From Bacteroides sp. (lineage in GTDB: Bacteria; Bacteroidota; Bacteroidia; Bacteroidales; Muribaculaceae): a stretch of 64,000 bases of DNA. The notes below the pieces were generated by a model. That model did no database searches. It saw only the letters and a list, made by a program, of their open reading frames with translations, and was not told the origin of the DNA. Every line of letters starts with the position of its first letter. Positions within the stretch are counted from its first letter, which is position 1. The stretch covers positions 167,237 through 231,236 of the forward strand of contig JAAVEO010000009.1 of assembly GCA_014801225.1 (NCBI GenBank), in the 5' to 3' direction. Below are positions 17,974 to 25,476 of the stretch, one piece after another. A program made the position numbers and the translations under genes.

Positions 17974-18032
17974 CTCCGTCCCTTCTGAAAGCATACAATG
18001 GATTTTGTATGAATTCGTTGATTTGTACGGAG
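17974..18032 (-). other. Candidate structured RNA in the folD leader
   Basis: On the minus strand an outer stem pairs 18032-18027 with 17979-17974 (CTCCGT/ACGGAG) and an inner 7-bp hairpin pairs 18011-18005 with 17998-17992 around a 6-nt loop. Both lie between the folD promoter and its ATG. No known riboswitch class is recognised. Confidence 0.4.
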
Positions 18033-18072
18033 GAATGGGGCTGACCGCCTCTGTCAACTAAAAAAACAACTG

Positions 18073-18104
18073 CAAAATTACCTCCAATTCTTCTAACTGC
18101 CAAA
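18073..18104 (-). promoter_or_regulatory. Promoter of folD
   Basis: TTTG (18104-18101), 20-nt spacer, TAATTTTG (18080-18073), an exact consensus match. Predicted transcription start near 18066. Confidence 0.78.
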
Positions 18105-18164
18105 TTCTTGCCCTATAGATATTGGTAGTAAGACGCAAATTAATAATAATACACTGATGTTGGC

Positions 18165-18195
18165 TTGCAAGATTAACATTTTTTTGTTAATTTCG
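18165..18195 (+). promoter_or_regulatory. Promoter of the FKBP cluster
   Basis: TTG (18165-18167), 20-nt spacer, TAATTTCG (18188-18195), one mismatch to TAnnTTTG. It diverges from the folD promoter and gives a leader of about 85 nt containing a small hairpin (AGGGCT at 18258-18263 with AGCCCT at 18269-18274). Confidence 0.55.
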
Positions 18196-18286
18196 CGGTG
18201 CGGAGAGGGTTGTCGTGTGACAACTTTAACATCTCCCCGGGCGTTATAATGACAGAAAGGGCTGACAAAGCCCTATAACCCTTAAA

Positions 18287-18904
18287 ATGAATAAAGACAA
18301 TAGAAAAGAAATTATGGATAAATTAAGTTATGCATGGGGTCTGGCCATGGGTCAGCAGCTTAAAGGTATGGGAGTTAAAGAGATCGACTCCAAGAGTTTT
18401 CAGGATGGTGTGAAGGTAGCTTTCGACGGAGGCACACCTGAAATGCCTGTAGAGGAGGCTCAGAAGCTTATCAACGATTATCTTTCCGACCTTGAGAAGA
18501 AAGCCGTGGAAGCAGCCCGTGCCGCCGGTAGCAAATTCCTTGAGGAGAACGCCCAGAAAGAGGGTGTGAAGGTGACTGCTTCCGGTCTGCAGTATGTTGT
18601 GGAGAAAGAGGGTGAAGGCGCTCAGCCTACAGCCGAGGACGAAGTGACTGTCCATTATACCGGACGTCTGCTTGACGGCACTGTATTCGACAGCAGTGTA
18701 AATCGCGGTGAACCCGCTACTTTCCCTCTCAATCGTGTTATCCCCGGATGGACCGAGGGTGTTCAGCTTATGAAAGAGGGTGGTAAGTACGTATTCTTCA
18801 TTCCCTCGGATCTTGCTTATGGTCCGCAGGGTGTGCCGGGAGCTATTCCTCCCCACTCTACACTTATCTTTGAGGTAGAACTTATCAAAGTTATCAAGAA
18901 ATAA
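18287..18904 (+). CDS. FKBP-type peptidyl-prolyl isomerase, cytoplasmic (Mip/FklB-like)
   Basis: 205 residues with no signal peptide; an internal ATG at 18314 (MDKLSYAWGLAMG) is an alternative start. Residues about 10-85 form the helical FKBP N-terminal dimerisation domain (SYAWGLAMGQQLKG, LEKKAVEAARAAG). Residues about 98-205 form the isomerase domain with active-site pieces VHYTGRLLDGTVFDSS, FPLNRVIPGWTEGVQLM and AYGPQG. It speeds cis-trans isomerisation of prolyl bonds and may act as a chaperone. The next gene encodes a closely similar isomerase domain, pointing to tandem duplication. Confidence 0.92.
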   Translation: MNKDNRKEIMDKLSYAWGLAMGQQLKGMGVKEIDSKSFQDGVKVAFDGGTPEMPVEEAQKLINDYLSDLEKKAVEAARAAGSKFLEENAQKEGVKVTASGLQYVVEKEGEGAQPTAEDEVTVHYTGRLLDGTVFDSSVNRGEPATFPLNRVIPGWTEGVQLMKEGGKYVFFIPSDLAYGPQGVPGAIPPHSTLIFEVELIKVIKK

Positions 18905-18991
18905 TCGGAAGAACTAAAAAACAGTATTACATCAGCCGGCGGTGGAGAGTATTCTCTCCATCGGCGGCATGATACGTATATACATCACGAT

Positions 18992-19534
18992 ATGAAAAAG
19001 AATATTCTTTTAGCAGCTTTGTTTTTGGGAGTCGGTGCGGTAGCCGTATCCTCTTGTAGCAGTGATAAGAAGGCAGAAGAGTCCGACTCTGTAGCTGAAG
19101 TTGTTGAAGTGCCCGCCGAGGAGGCTTCTCTCTCTATCGACGAGGTCCTCCTCAACACCCGCAAGCAACTTGCTCCGGAAGCTTCTGACACTGTATGGAC
19201 CACTACTCCCTCCGGTCTCAAATATCTTGTAGTGAAAGAGGGCACAGGAGCCACTCCCGGAGCTACTGATGAGGTGACTGTGCATTACACCGGCCGTCTT
19301 ACCAACGGGGAAGTATTTGACAGCAGCGTGGAGCGCGGCGAACCCGCCACATTCCCTCTCAATCGCGTGATCAAGGGTTGGACCGAAGGTCTGCAACTTA
19401 TGAAAGAAGGTGGAAAGACTGTATTCTATATCCCTTCCGACCTCGCGTATGGAGAGACCGGCACTCCCGGTGGCCCAATCGGTCCTAACGAGCCTCTTAT
19501 CTTTGAAGTGGAACTTATCAAGGTAGGCAAGTAA
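18992..19534 (+). CDS. FKBP-type peptidyl-prolyl isomerase lipoprotein
   Basis: 180 residues. A lipoprotein signal ends in VAVSSCSSD, followed by an acidic linker rich in Glu and Asp to about residue 55, then an isomerase domain (VHYTGRLTNGEVFDSS, FPLNRVIKGWTEGLQLM, AYGETG). All key aromatic and Asp residues are kept. It lacks the helical N-terminal domain of the preceding gene. It probably folds proteins in the periplasm, anchored to a membrane. It starts 87 nt after the first isomerase gene and shares one base with the next ATG (TAATG). Confidence 0.92.
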   Translation: MKKNILLAALFLGVGAVAVSSCSSDKKAEESDSVAEVVEVPAEEASLSIDEVLLNTRKQLAPEASDTVWTTTPSGLKYLVVKEGTGATPGATDEVTVHYTGRLTNGEVFDSSVERGEPATFPLNRVIKGWTEGLQLMKEGGKTVFYIPSDLAYGETGTPGGPIGPNEPLIFEVELIKVGK

Positions 19535-19728
19535 TGAGACTTACCGTAAAATCAGCGACTGTGGCGGGAGTTTCACTCCTCGCCGCTACTTCGCTGTGGG
19601 GCTGTAAGGGCCGTACTTCCGAAAATATGGAGCCTTCAGGTGATACTGTGGAGGTCTATATCTCTGCCACGTCCGACTCGGCCACACAATCTCCGTCTAA
19701 AGAGATTCCTGCGGATTCCATATTGTAA
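19534..19728 (+). CDS. Very small predicted lipoprotein
   Basis: 64 residues starting on the stop codon of the preceding isomerase gene (TAATG overlap). The first 24 residues form a lipoprotein signal with SLWGCKG, and the mature part of about 40 residues is polar and Ser/Thr/Asp-rich with no domain. The tight coupling argues that it is translated. It may be a partner or a remnant of a larger lipoprotein; function unknown. Confidence 0.6.
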   Translation: MRLTVKSATVAGVSLLAATSLWGCKGRTSENMEPSGDTVEVYISATSDSATQSPSKEIPADSIL

Positions 19729-19834
19729 AGGATATGCCGCAATAATTATTCTTGAACAGATGCTTAGGAAATAATTCTGCCTAAACGATAAATACGCTTA
19801 ACGATTCTATTTTCATTTCTACGTTTATAATCGT

Positions 19835-20743
19835 ATGAATTCTATCTTCCTTCGAATAGCGGCCGCATCCACTGCTCTCGCGGCCATGATGTGCTCCTGC
19901 GGAGGCACAGGTGTCGGTAAATCTCTTGATGAGATATCCGATGCTACATCCGGCGACTCCCTTCTTTATTATTATGGACAATTACACGCCGTGCATTTTT
20001 GGGATGAGTCAGCCTCCGATTCTACCTTGATCAGTGAGCAGGGCCGCGAAAGCTACCTCCGGGGTATTGAAGCAGGACTTAAAGGCATAGGCAACGACGA
20101 ACATTACAATGCCGGTCTTATAGCGGGATTGGAAATCGCCCGCAATATCCAACAGTTCCGACAAGACTATGGCGTGGAACTCAATCCGGAAATAATTATG
20201 GAGAGCCTTCGCTATAGTCTTAATGAGGATTCCATCGAGGATGAAGAGGATATCAGCATGCATTTCTATGAGATTCTCACACGTCTGAGCAATCAGAAAG
20301 ATTCTTCCGATCGCACTGCCTCCGAACAGGCTCTCGCCGAAGCTGCGAAATCACAGAATATGCAGAAAGTGCACACTCTGCTCTATCGCAAACTTGAGAG
20401 TGAGGGTTCAGGCAATATTCTCAAAGATGGAGATCGGGTGAACGTAGATATGAAGGTGAGTTGCAAAGGTCATGATATTGCAGTGCCCATCCCTAAAGAG
20501 ACGAAAGTGGGTAGCCCTTATACGAATGCCTTGATCAATGAGGCTCTCCTTTCTATGAAAGAGGGAGAGACAACGCTATTCATCACCTCAGCTTATTCTC
20601 TATTTGGCCGAAAATGCACCCAGATGCATCTTATCCCATCCGATATCATCTCAATCCGGATTACAACCGGCTCTCTTGATAATTCTCTTCCCGGTTCCGG
20701 TAAGAATAATTACGAATCTCAGGATACTCCGGCAGCTCTCTGA
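19835..20743 (+). CDS. Lipoprotein with FKBP N-terminal domain and eroded isomerase domain
   Basis: 302 residues with a lipoprotein signal (AAMMCSCGGTG). Residues about 40-160 match the helical N-terminal domain of Mip-like FKBPs (YYYGQLHAVHFW, GIEAGLKGI, NAGLIAGLEIARNIQQF). Residues about 195-280 align in outline with the isomerase domain (GDRVNVDMKVSCKGHDI, ALLSMKEGETTLFITSAYSLFG), but VHYTGRL, FDSS and the GW core of active FKBPs are absent. It is probably a non-catalytic chaperone-like paralog at the end of the FKBP cluster. Confidence 0.75.
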   Translation: MNSIFLRIAAASTALAAMMCSCGGTGVGKSLDEISDATSGDSLLYYYGQLHAVHFWDESASDSTLISEQGRESYLRGIEAGLKGIGNDEHYNAGLIAGLEIARNIQQFRQDYGVELNPEIIMESLRYSLNEDSIEDEEDISMHFYEILTRLSNQKDSSDRTASEQALAEAAKSQNMQKVHTLLYRKLESEGSGNILKDGDRVNVDMKVSCKGHDIAVPIPKETKVGSPYTNALINEALLSMKEGETTLFITSAYSLFGRKCTQMHLIPSDIISIRITTGSLDNSLPGSGKNNYESQDTPAAL

Positions 20744-20766
20744 AAAAGCCTGTTTTCAGAATAATG

Positions 20767-20825
20767 AGAAATAAGAATTGGTGAAAATAGGAATTCAATT
20801 CCTATTTTCACCAATTCTTATTTCT
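20767..20825. terminator. Very long bidirectional terminator palindrome
   Basis: Two 29-nt arms (20767-20795 and 20797-20825) are perfectly complementary around a single central base. It lies between the convergent FKBP cluster and the TonB-like gene and has T-rich ends on both strands. Confidence 0.85.
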
Positions 20826-20897
20826 TCTAAACTAAAGCGTCACAATTTGAATCGGTCATGTGAGCGGGCTTCCGGTCGCCCTCAGTCTCAACTCCGG

Positions 20898-21254
20898 TTA
20901 TTCAAGAGAAAATGTCACAGACACCTTACCGGGAGCTACCACTGCATTCCCTCCCTTGTCGGCCGGAGTCCATGCCGGCATACCCTTCACGAGACGCAGT
21001 GCCTCCTCCTCAAGATCAGGGTCTACCATGTGCTCTATTTTTATATCAGACAATTTTCCATCGGTATTGACAATAAAACAGACGGTCACCACTCCCTCTA
21101 TTCCGTTCTCTCGGGCCTGAGTAGGATATTTCAGATTTGTGGCGATATATTTTTCAAGGGCCTCATCACCTCCGGGATACTGAGGAGTTTCCAAAGCAAA
21201 GGTAGAGACAGTGGCAGCCATAAGGATGCCTAAAATAATGATAAGTCTTTTCAT
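20898..21254 (-). CDS. Small TonB C-terminal domain protein
   Basis: 118 residues: a signal peptide (MKRLIIILGILMAATVSTFA) directly followed by a TonB_C domain (PQYPGGDEALEKYIATNLKYP, GIEGVVTVCFIVNTDGKL, ALRLVKGMPAWTPA). The usual TonB membrane anchor and proline-rich spanning segment are missing, so it is unlikely to be the full energy transducer. Free-standing domains of this type are common in Bacteroidetes, with unclear roles. It follows the phosphatase gene by 31 nt in one transcript. Confidence 0.85.
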   Translation of the reverse strand: MKRLIIILGILMAATVSTFALETPQYPGGDEALEKYIATNLKYPTQARENGIEGVVTVCFIVNTDGKLSDIKIEHMVDPDLEEEALRLVKGMPAWTPADKGGNAVVAPGKVSVTFSLE

Positions 21255-21285
21255 ATCTATTCCAATTTATATATTTGCCATCACT

Positions 21286-21795
21286 TTATATACTTGCATC
21301 CACTAGTCCATTGCAAGCATCCTCAAGCAAATCAAGCACAAGTTCGAATCCCTGAGCCCCTTCGTAATATGGGTCCGGGATATGATCCCATCCGGGATGT
21401 TGGCGGCAGAAATCAGCCATACTCACAATCTTTGCCTCCTCTTCCGGAGTGGCGGCAAAAGCTCGCAGACGCGAGAGATTGCTCGCATCCATCCCCACGA
21501 TAAGATCAAAATCCGAGAAATCTGATCGACGTATGGGACGACTTCTGTGAGTGAGGCTATATCCGCGGCGCGAAGCATGGGCGCGCATGCGGCTGTCAGG
21601 TAATTCCCCGACATGACCGCCGTAAAGCCCTGCCGAATCAAGTACAAACTGATTATCCAATCCACGCTCTTTCAATATCTGTCGTGTCACCTCTTCTGCT
21701 GCTGGAGAGCGACAGATATTGCCGAGGCATACGAAGAGAACGCGCTTCTTCGGCGAATGTATATAAGCGGAGGGAAGTGCCGGGAGTTCGGTCAT
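21286..21795 (-). CDS. Low-molecular-weight protein tyrosine phosphatase
   Basis: 169 residues. The P-loop VCLGNICRSP (CX5R-S) lies near residue 22 and the general-acid segment PDPYYEG near 140, as in LMW-PTPs. It hydrolyses phosphotyrosine; bacterial relatives often act on polysaccharide-export kinases or, in some lineages, on arginine phosphate. Thr in place of Ile after the Cys would favour arginine phosphate; here the residue after CLGN is Ile, favouring phosphotyrosine. It is first in an operon with a TonB-domain protein and has its own consensus promoter. Confidence 0.92.
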   Translation of the reverse strand: MTELPALPSAYIHSPKKRVLFVCLGNICRSPAAEEVTRQILKERGLDNQFVLDSAGLYGGHVGELPDSRMRAHASRRGYSLTHRSRPIRRSDFSDFDLIVGMDASNLSRLRAFAATPEEEAKIVSMADFCRQHPGWDHIPDPYYEGAQGFELVLDLLEDACNGLVDASI

Positions 21796-21838
21796 ATTCT
21801 TTTTGTATTAATATGGTTTTCTAATGTGGTAACTTCGG

Positions 21839-21870
21839 CAAACTTACTAAATCTTTCTCTCCCATGCAAA
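21839..21870 (-). promoter_or_regulatory. Promoter of the phosphatase operon
   Basis: TTTG (21870-21867), 20-nt spacer, TAAGTTTG (21846-21839) on the minus strand. It is back to back with the promoter at 21876 on the plus strand, only 5 nt apart. Confidence 0.72.
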
Positions 21871-21875
21871 TCTTT

Positions 21876-21907
21876 TTTGCATTAATAAGCTATTATGAGT
21901 AATTTTG
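21876..21907 (+). promoter_or_regulatory. Promoter of the DUF5715-like lipoprotein gene
   Basis: TTTG (21876-21879), 20-nt spacer, TAATTTTG (21900-21907). The short leader carries a compact hairpin with a GTAA tetraloop (GGACC at 21920-21924, GGTCC at 21929-21933) ending 9 nt before the ATG. Confidence 0.75.
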
Positions 21908-21942
21908 CACTTATATTGGGGACCGTAAGGTCCTAACGTTAT

Positions 21943-22770
21943 ATGACAACCATGCACTACAGGACAATACGAAACATATTACACTCCTTTCGGCTCAACC
22001 CTTGCCGTCTCATTCTTCCGTTGGCGGCAGTTTTTATGGCACTCGCCGCATGCTCGGGTGGTGAGGATACTTCGGAATTCGACTCTCTCGCTGCCGGAGC
22101 TGTAGCCCCGGCAACGACCGTGGACGAAAGTTCTTCCTCCCCTGCCGATATCCCGGCGGTGTCGGATATTATGAAGAAATATACGATCAAGCAGGGCCCG
22201 CGTTATCATGATCGTCTGCATATAAACAGTGTCGGACGTCTTGCGGAGGTTTTCAATGACAGCAACTATGCCCAATATGTATTTGCCGAGGCTATCGGGA
22301 TACGTCCCATACATACCCTTGCCGATGCTTATCACACAACGCGCCCTATGGTGCATATAGTCAGCAATGAGTATTATCTTGTTGACAGTCTCACTCATTC
22401 ATTGCCCTTCCTGGTGCCTGAGGCTGCCCGTCTGCTGAAGCGTATCGGTGCCAATTTTATTGATTCCCTCGGTTCGCGTGGTGCTGACGGCTACCGGATT
22501 AAGGTGACAAGCCTTCTGCGAACTCCGGCCACAGTGAAGCGTCTGCGCCGCGTAAATGTGAATGCTACTGACAGTTCCACTCATCAGTTCGGCACTACCT
22601 TCGACCTCTCCTACGTAAAATTCGCCTGTTCCGATTCCACAAGAACCATCAACGAGGAAGACCTCAAGAATCTTCTTGCCGAAGTGCTTTTCGACTTGCG
22701 CAACGAACAGGCATGCATGGTGAAGTTTGAACGTAAGACAGGCTGTTTCCATATTACCACCACCCACTGA
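21943..22770 (+). CDS. DUF5715-like lipoprotein, possible M15-type peptidase fold
   Basis: 275 residues. The long N-terminal signal carries the lipobox ALAACSGG near residue 36. After a low-complexity linker, residues about 70-275 form a domain with YHDRLHINSVGRLAEVFND and the segment STHQFGTTFDLSY. That last segment resembles the SxHxxGxxxD zinc motif of VanY/M15 D-Ala-D-Ala carboxypeptidases, which would suggest action on peptidoglycan in the periplasm. A final His (GCFHITTTH) fits that picture. Family assignment is from motif memory, and catalytic activity is an inference. Confidence 0.75.
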   Translation: MTTMHYRTIRNILHSFRLNPCRLILPLAAVFMALAACSGGEDTSEFDSLAAGAVAPATTVDESSSSPADIPAVSDIMKKYTIKQGPRYHDRLHINSVGRLAEVFNDSNYAQYVFAEAIGIRPIHTLADAYHTTRPMVHIVSNEYYLVDSLTHSLPFLVPEAARLLKRIGANFIDSLGSRGADGYRIKVTSLLRTPATVKRLRRVNVNATDSSTHQFGTTFDLSYVKFACSDSTRTINEEDLKNLLAEVLFDLRNEQACMVKFERKTGCFHITTTH

Positions 22771-22787
22771 TTTCTCTTATTCATACC

Positions 22788-23879
22788 ATGCTCCGATTCT
22801 TCTATTCTCCCCCTTTTAGAAATCCGTTGCCGAGGCGACTCTCTGTATTAATCTTCCCTTGGCTTGTAATCTTACTGTTTCTCGGAGCTTGCGCGAGCAA
22901 ACATTTCTCTGTGGAGATTTCTCTGCCCGGAAACACTGATACGGCAGTACGGTTGCTTTTCTACGCTTCTGACAAGAAGGGAGGGCGTCTTATGGAAACT
23001 GTCGTTCCCGTACATGGTGGAAAGGGTTCGGCCCAATTCCCGGCCGTCAATCCGGCTGTGGTATATGTGATGACAAGTGCCAATACCCCTGTTATCGCAT
23101 TCTATGCCGAACGTGGCGATAAAATGGAGATTACTTCCGATTCCTCCGATCCGCTCTCATGGAGGGTGAGGGGAAATTCCATATCGGAGAAATGGAGCGA
23201 ATGGCGCCTTGCGAATCTGGATGCCTTGCGCTCCGGCGATGCGAAGAAGATTAATGCGGCCGTGGCTTCTTATGTCAAGGCTCATCCTGATGAGAAGACG
23301 GCCACTCTAATACTTCTTACAAGTTATGACCGACGTGTCGGGGAGAAAGAATTCTCGGAGCTTTGGGACACTCTCTCGGATAAGGTGCGCACACCGGAGA
23401 CCATAGATCTCATAGCCAGAGCCGATATGGTCTCCGCTGATCTTGCTTCCGCCTCATCATCGCTTCCGGAAATCACGCTTCGCACAGTTGCCGCAAAGGA
23501 ATATGCCGATACTCTTCGTCCTGCGGCTCAGGGCGCTTCCATTATCCTTTTTTGGCATAATTCCATGCAACATCGTAAAGAGATGATGCGCAGACTCCGT
23601 ACACTCGCATCCGAATATCCTGATTCAGCGGGACGTCTCATAGCGGATATCTGTCTTGATTATGATTCCGTGGCCTGGCGTATGCCCCTCCCCTCAGATT
23701 CTCTGAAGCATACTGTAAGAGGATGGATTCCGAAAGGAGAGGCGGATCTTCAGGTGATGGATATGGGTGTAAAACGTACACCTTGGTGGATAGTGGCCGA
23801 CGGAAAAGGGAAAATCATATATCGCGGCGATGACGCTGAAGAAGCGGAGAAAAAATTCCGCTCCGGGATGAAAAAATAA
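22788..23879 (+). CDS. DUF4369-like/thioredoxin-fold lipoprotein lacking the CXXC motif
   Basis: 363 residues. The lipobox FLGACASK is near residue 36. Residues about 40-140 are beta-rich and resemble the DUF4369 domain that precedes TlpA-like thioredoxins in Bacteroidetes. Residues about 250-360 have a thioredoxin-fold pattern (SIILFWHNSMQHRKEMMRRL, then TPWWIVADGKGKIIYRG), but the site where CXXC should be reads HNSMQH. Redox activity is therefore unlikely. It follows the DUF5715-like gene by 17 nt and precedes yifB by 45 nt. Confidence 0.72.
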   Translation: MLRFFYSPPFRNPLPRRLSVLIFPWLVILLFLGACASKHFSVEISLPGNTDTAVRLLFYASDKKGGRLMETVVPVHGGKGSAQFPAVNPAVVYVMTSANTPVIAFYAERGDKMEITSDSSDPLSWRVRGNSISEKWSEWRLANLDALRSGDAKKINAAVASYVKAHPDEKTATLILLTSYDRRVGEKEFSELWDTLSDKVRTPETIDLIARADMVSADLASASSSLPEITLRTVAAKEYADTLRPAAQGASIILFWHNSMQHRKEMMRRLRTLASEYPDSAGRLIADICLDYDSVAWRMPLPSDSLKHTVRGWIPKGEADLQVMDMGVKRTPWWIVADGKGKIIYRGDDAEEAEKKFRSGMKK

Positions 23880-23924
23880 ATTCTTGATAATAATCTCAAA
23901 TAGCCTGCTCTCATTCTTTCAAAT

Positions 23925-25472
23925 ATGCTCTCTAAAGTTTTTACCGCAGCTATACAAGGGATAGAGGCCTATCCTGTCACTATCGAGACCCTCGTGGAGA
24001 AGGGGGCCACTTTCACTATCGTCGGTATGGCCGACACTGCCGTGAAGGAGAGCTATCAGCGTATGGTCTCGGCTATCAATCATAGCGGCATTCAGTTTCC
24101 CCGTAAAAGAATAGTCATCAATCTCGCTCCTGCCGATGTTAAAAAGGAGGGAGCCTATTTCGATCTTCCGATGGCGATCGGAGTGCTCACTTCCAATGAG
24201 AATATACCGTTGGATGCAGTGGAAGGGTGTATGCTTATGGGAGAACTCTCCCTCGATGGCACTGTGCTCCCCGTCAAAGGTGTCTTGCCTATGGCTATAA
24301 AGGCTCGGGAGATGGGAATAAAAAAGCTTATTGTGCCGGAAGCCAATGTCACGGAGGCGGCTGTCGTGAATAGAGTGGATGTGTATGGTGTGCGTACGCT
24401 CACTGAAGCTATTGGCGTGCTTTGCGACCCACAGTGCGGGCTAAATCCTACACGAATTGACACCCGTGCGCTCTTTGCCGCCGATGCCGGGAATTTTGAT
24501 TTCGATTTCTCTGAAGTAAAAGGACAAGAATCTGTGAAGCGGGCTTTTGAAGTGGCTTGTGCGGGGGGACATAATATCCTTCTTATCGGCCCTCCCGGAG
24601 CAGGAAAATCCATGATGGCGAAGCGTCTCCCCTCCATTCTTCCGCCATTAAGTATGGCAGAAGCGCTCGAGACCACCAAGATTCATTCCGTAGCCGGAAA
24701 GCTCAACCGCGGCTCGATGCTGATGACTCGTCGCCCTTTCCGTACTCCACACCACACGGTCTCTCCCGTTGCGCTCGTGGGGGGCGGTGTGAATCCTATG
24801 CCGGGAGAGATTTCGCTTGCTCATAACGGAGTTTTATTCCTCGATGAATTTCCTGAATTTTCCCGCCCCGTTTTGGAAGTGCTGAGACAACCGATAGAGG
24901 ATCGGGTCATTACTATTGCAAGGGCCAAATATACGGTAGATTATCCAGCCTCGTTTATGCTGGTGGCTTCGATGAATCCTTGTCCGTGCGGATATTATGG
25001 ACATCCTACGCGTGCCTGCACATGTCAACCCGGAGCCGTGGCACGCTATATGAATCGTATATCAGGACCGTTGCTCGACCGTATTGATATTCAGGTAGAG
25101 ATTCAGCCTGTGGAGTTTGATGATATGGCAAGCACCGCAGAGTCCGAGCGGAGCGAAGATATCCGTACCCGTGTGATGAGAGCTCGTGAGATGCAGCAAG
25201 AAAGATATAAGGCTGAAAAGGGCATTCATTGCAACGCACAGATGAATTCGCGTCTCCTTCGCCGCTATGCTTGGCCCGATGCTGAAGGCCTTGAGAAACT
25301 CAAAGAGCGCATGATGCGTCTAAATATGTCAGCTCGAGCTTTCGATCGTATATTACGTGTGGCGCGTACAATAGCCGACCTTGACGCCTCTCCCATAGTA
25401 CTTTCCCGACATATAGCCGAAGCGATCAACTATCGTAACCTCGACCGAGGTAATTACGGCAAGCTTTTCTGA
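23925..25472 (+). CDS. YifB/ComM-family Mg-chelatase-like AAA+ ATPase
   Basis: 515 residues, the normal length. The order is N-terminal ChlI/Lon-protease-like domain (residues 20-145), Walker A GPPGAGKSMMAKRLP near 222, Walker B GVLFLDEFPEF near 305, a Cys-rich segment (NPCPCGYYGHPTRACTC) near 355 and a C-terminal Mg-chelatase helical domain. ComM promotes branch migration when incoming single-stranded DNA is integrated during transformation. Its stop is only 4 nt from the convergent queG stop, with no terminator between. Confidence 0.94.
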   Translation: MLSKVFTAAIQGIEAYPVTIETLVEKGATFTIVGMADTAVKESYQRMVSAINHSGIQFPRKRIVINLAPADVKKEGAYFDLPMAIGVLTSNENIPLDAVEGCMLMGELSLDGTVLPVKGVLPMAIKAREMGIKKLIVPEANVTEAAVVNRVDVYGVRTLTEAIGVLCDPQCGLNPTRIDTRALFAADAGNFDFDFSEVKGQESVKRAFEVACAGGHNILLIGPPGAGKSMMAKRLPSILPPLSMAEALETTKIHSVAGKLNRGSMLMTRRPFRTPHHTVSPVALVGGGVNPMPGEISLAHNGVLFLDEFPEFSRPVLEVLRQPIEDRVITIARAKYTVDYPASFMLVASMNPCPCGYYGHPTRACTCQPGAVARYMNRISGPLLDRIDIQVEIQPVEFDDMASTAESERSEDIRTRVMRAREMQQERYKAEKGIHCNAQMNSRLLRRYAWPDAEGLEKLKERMMRLNMSARAFDRILRVARTIADLDASPIVLSRHIAEAINYRNLDRGNYGKLF

Positions 25473-25476
25473 TTTC

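Noticed and set aside
19534-19728. Treating the 64-residue lipoprotein as a random frame
   Set aside because: Kept as a gene because of the TAATG coupling and a clean lipoprotein signal.
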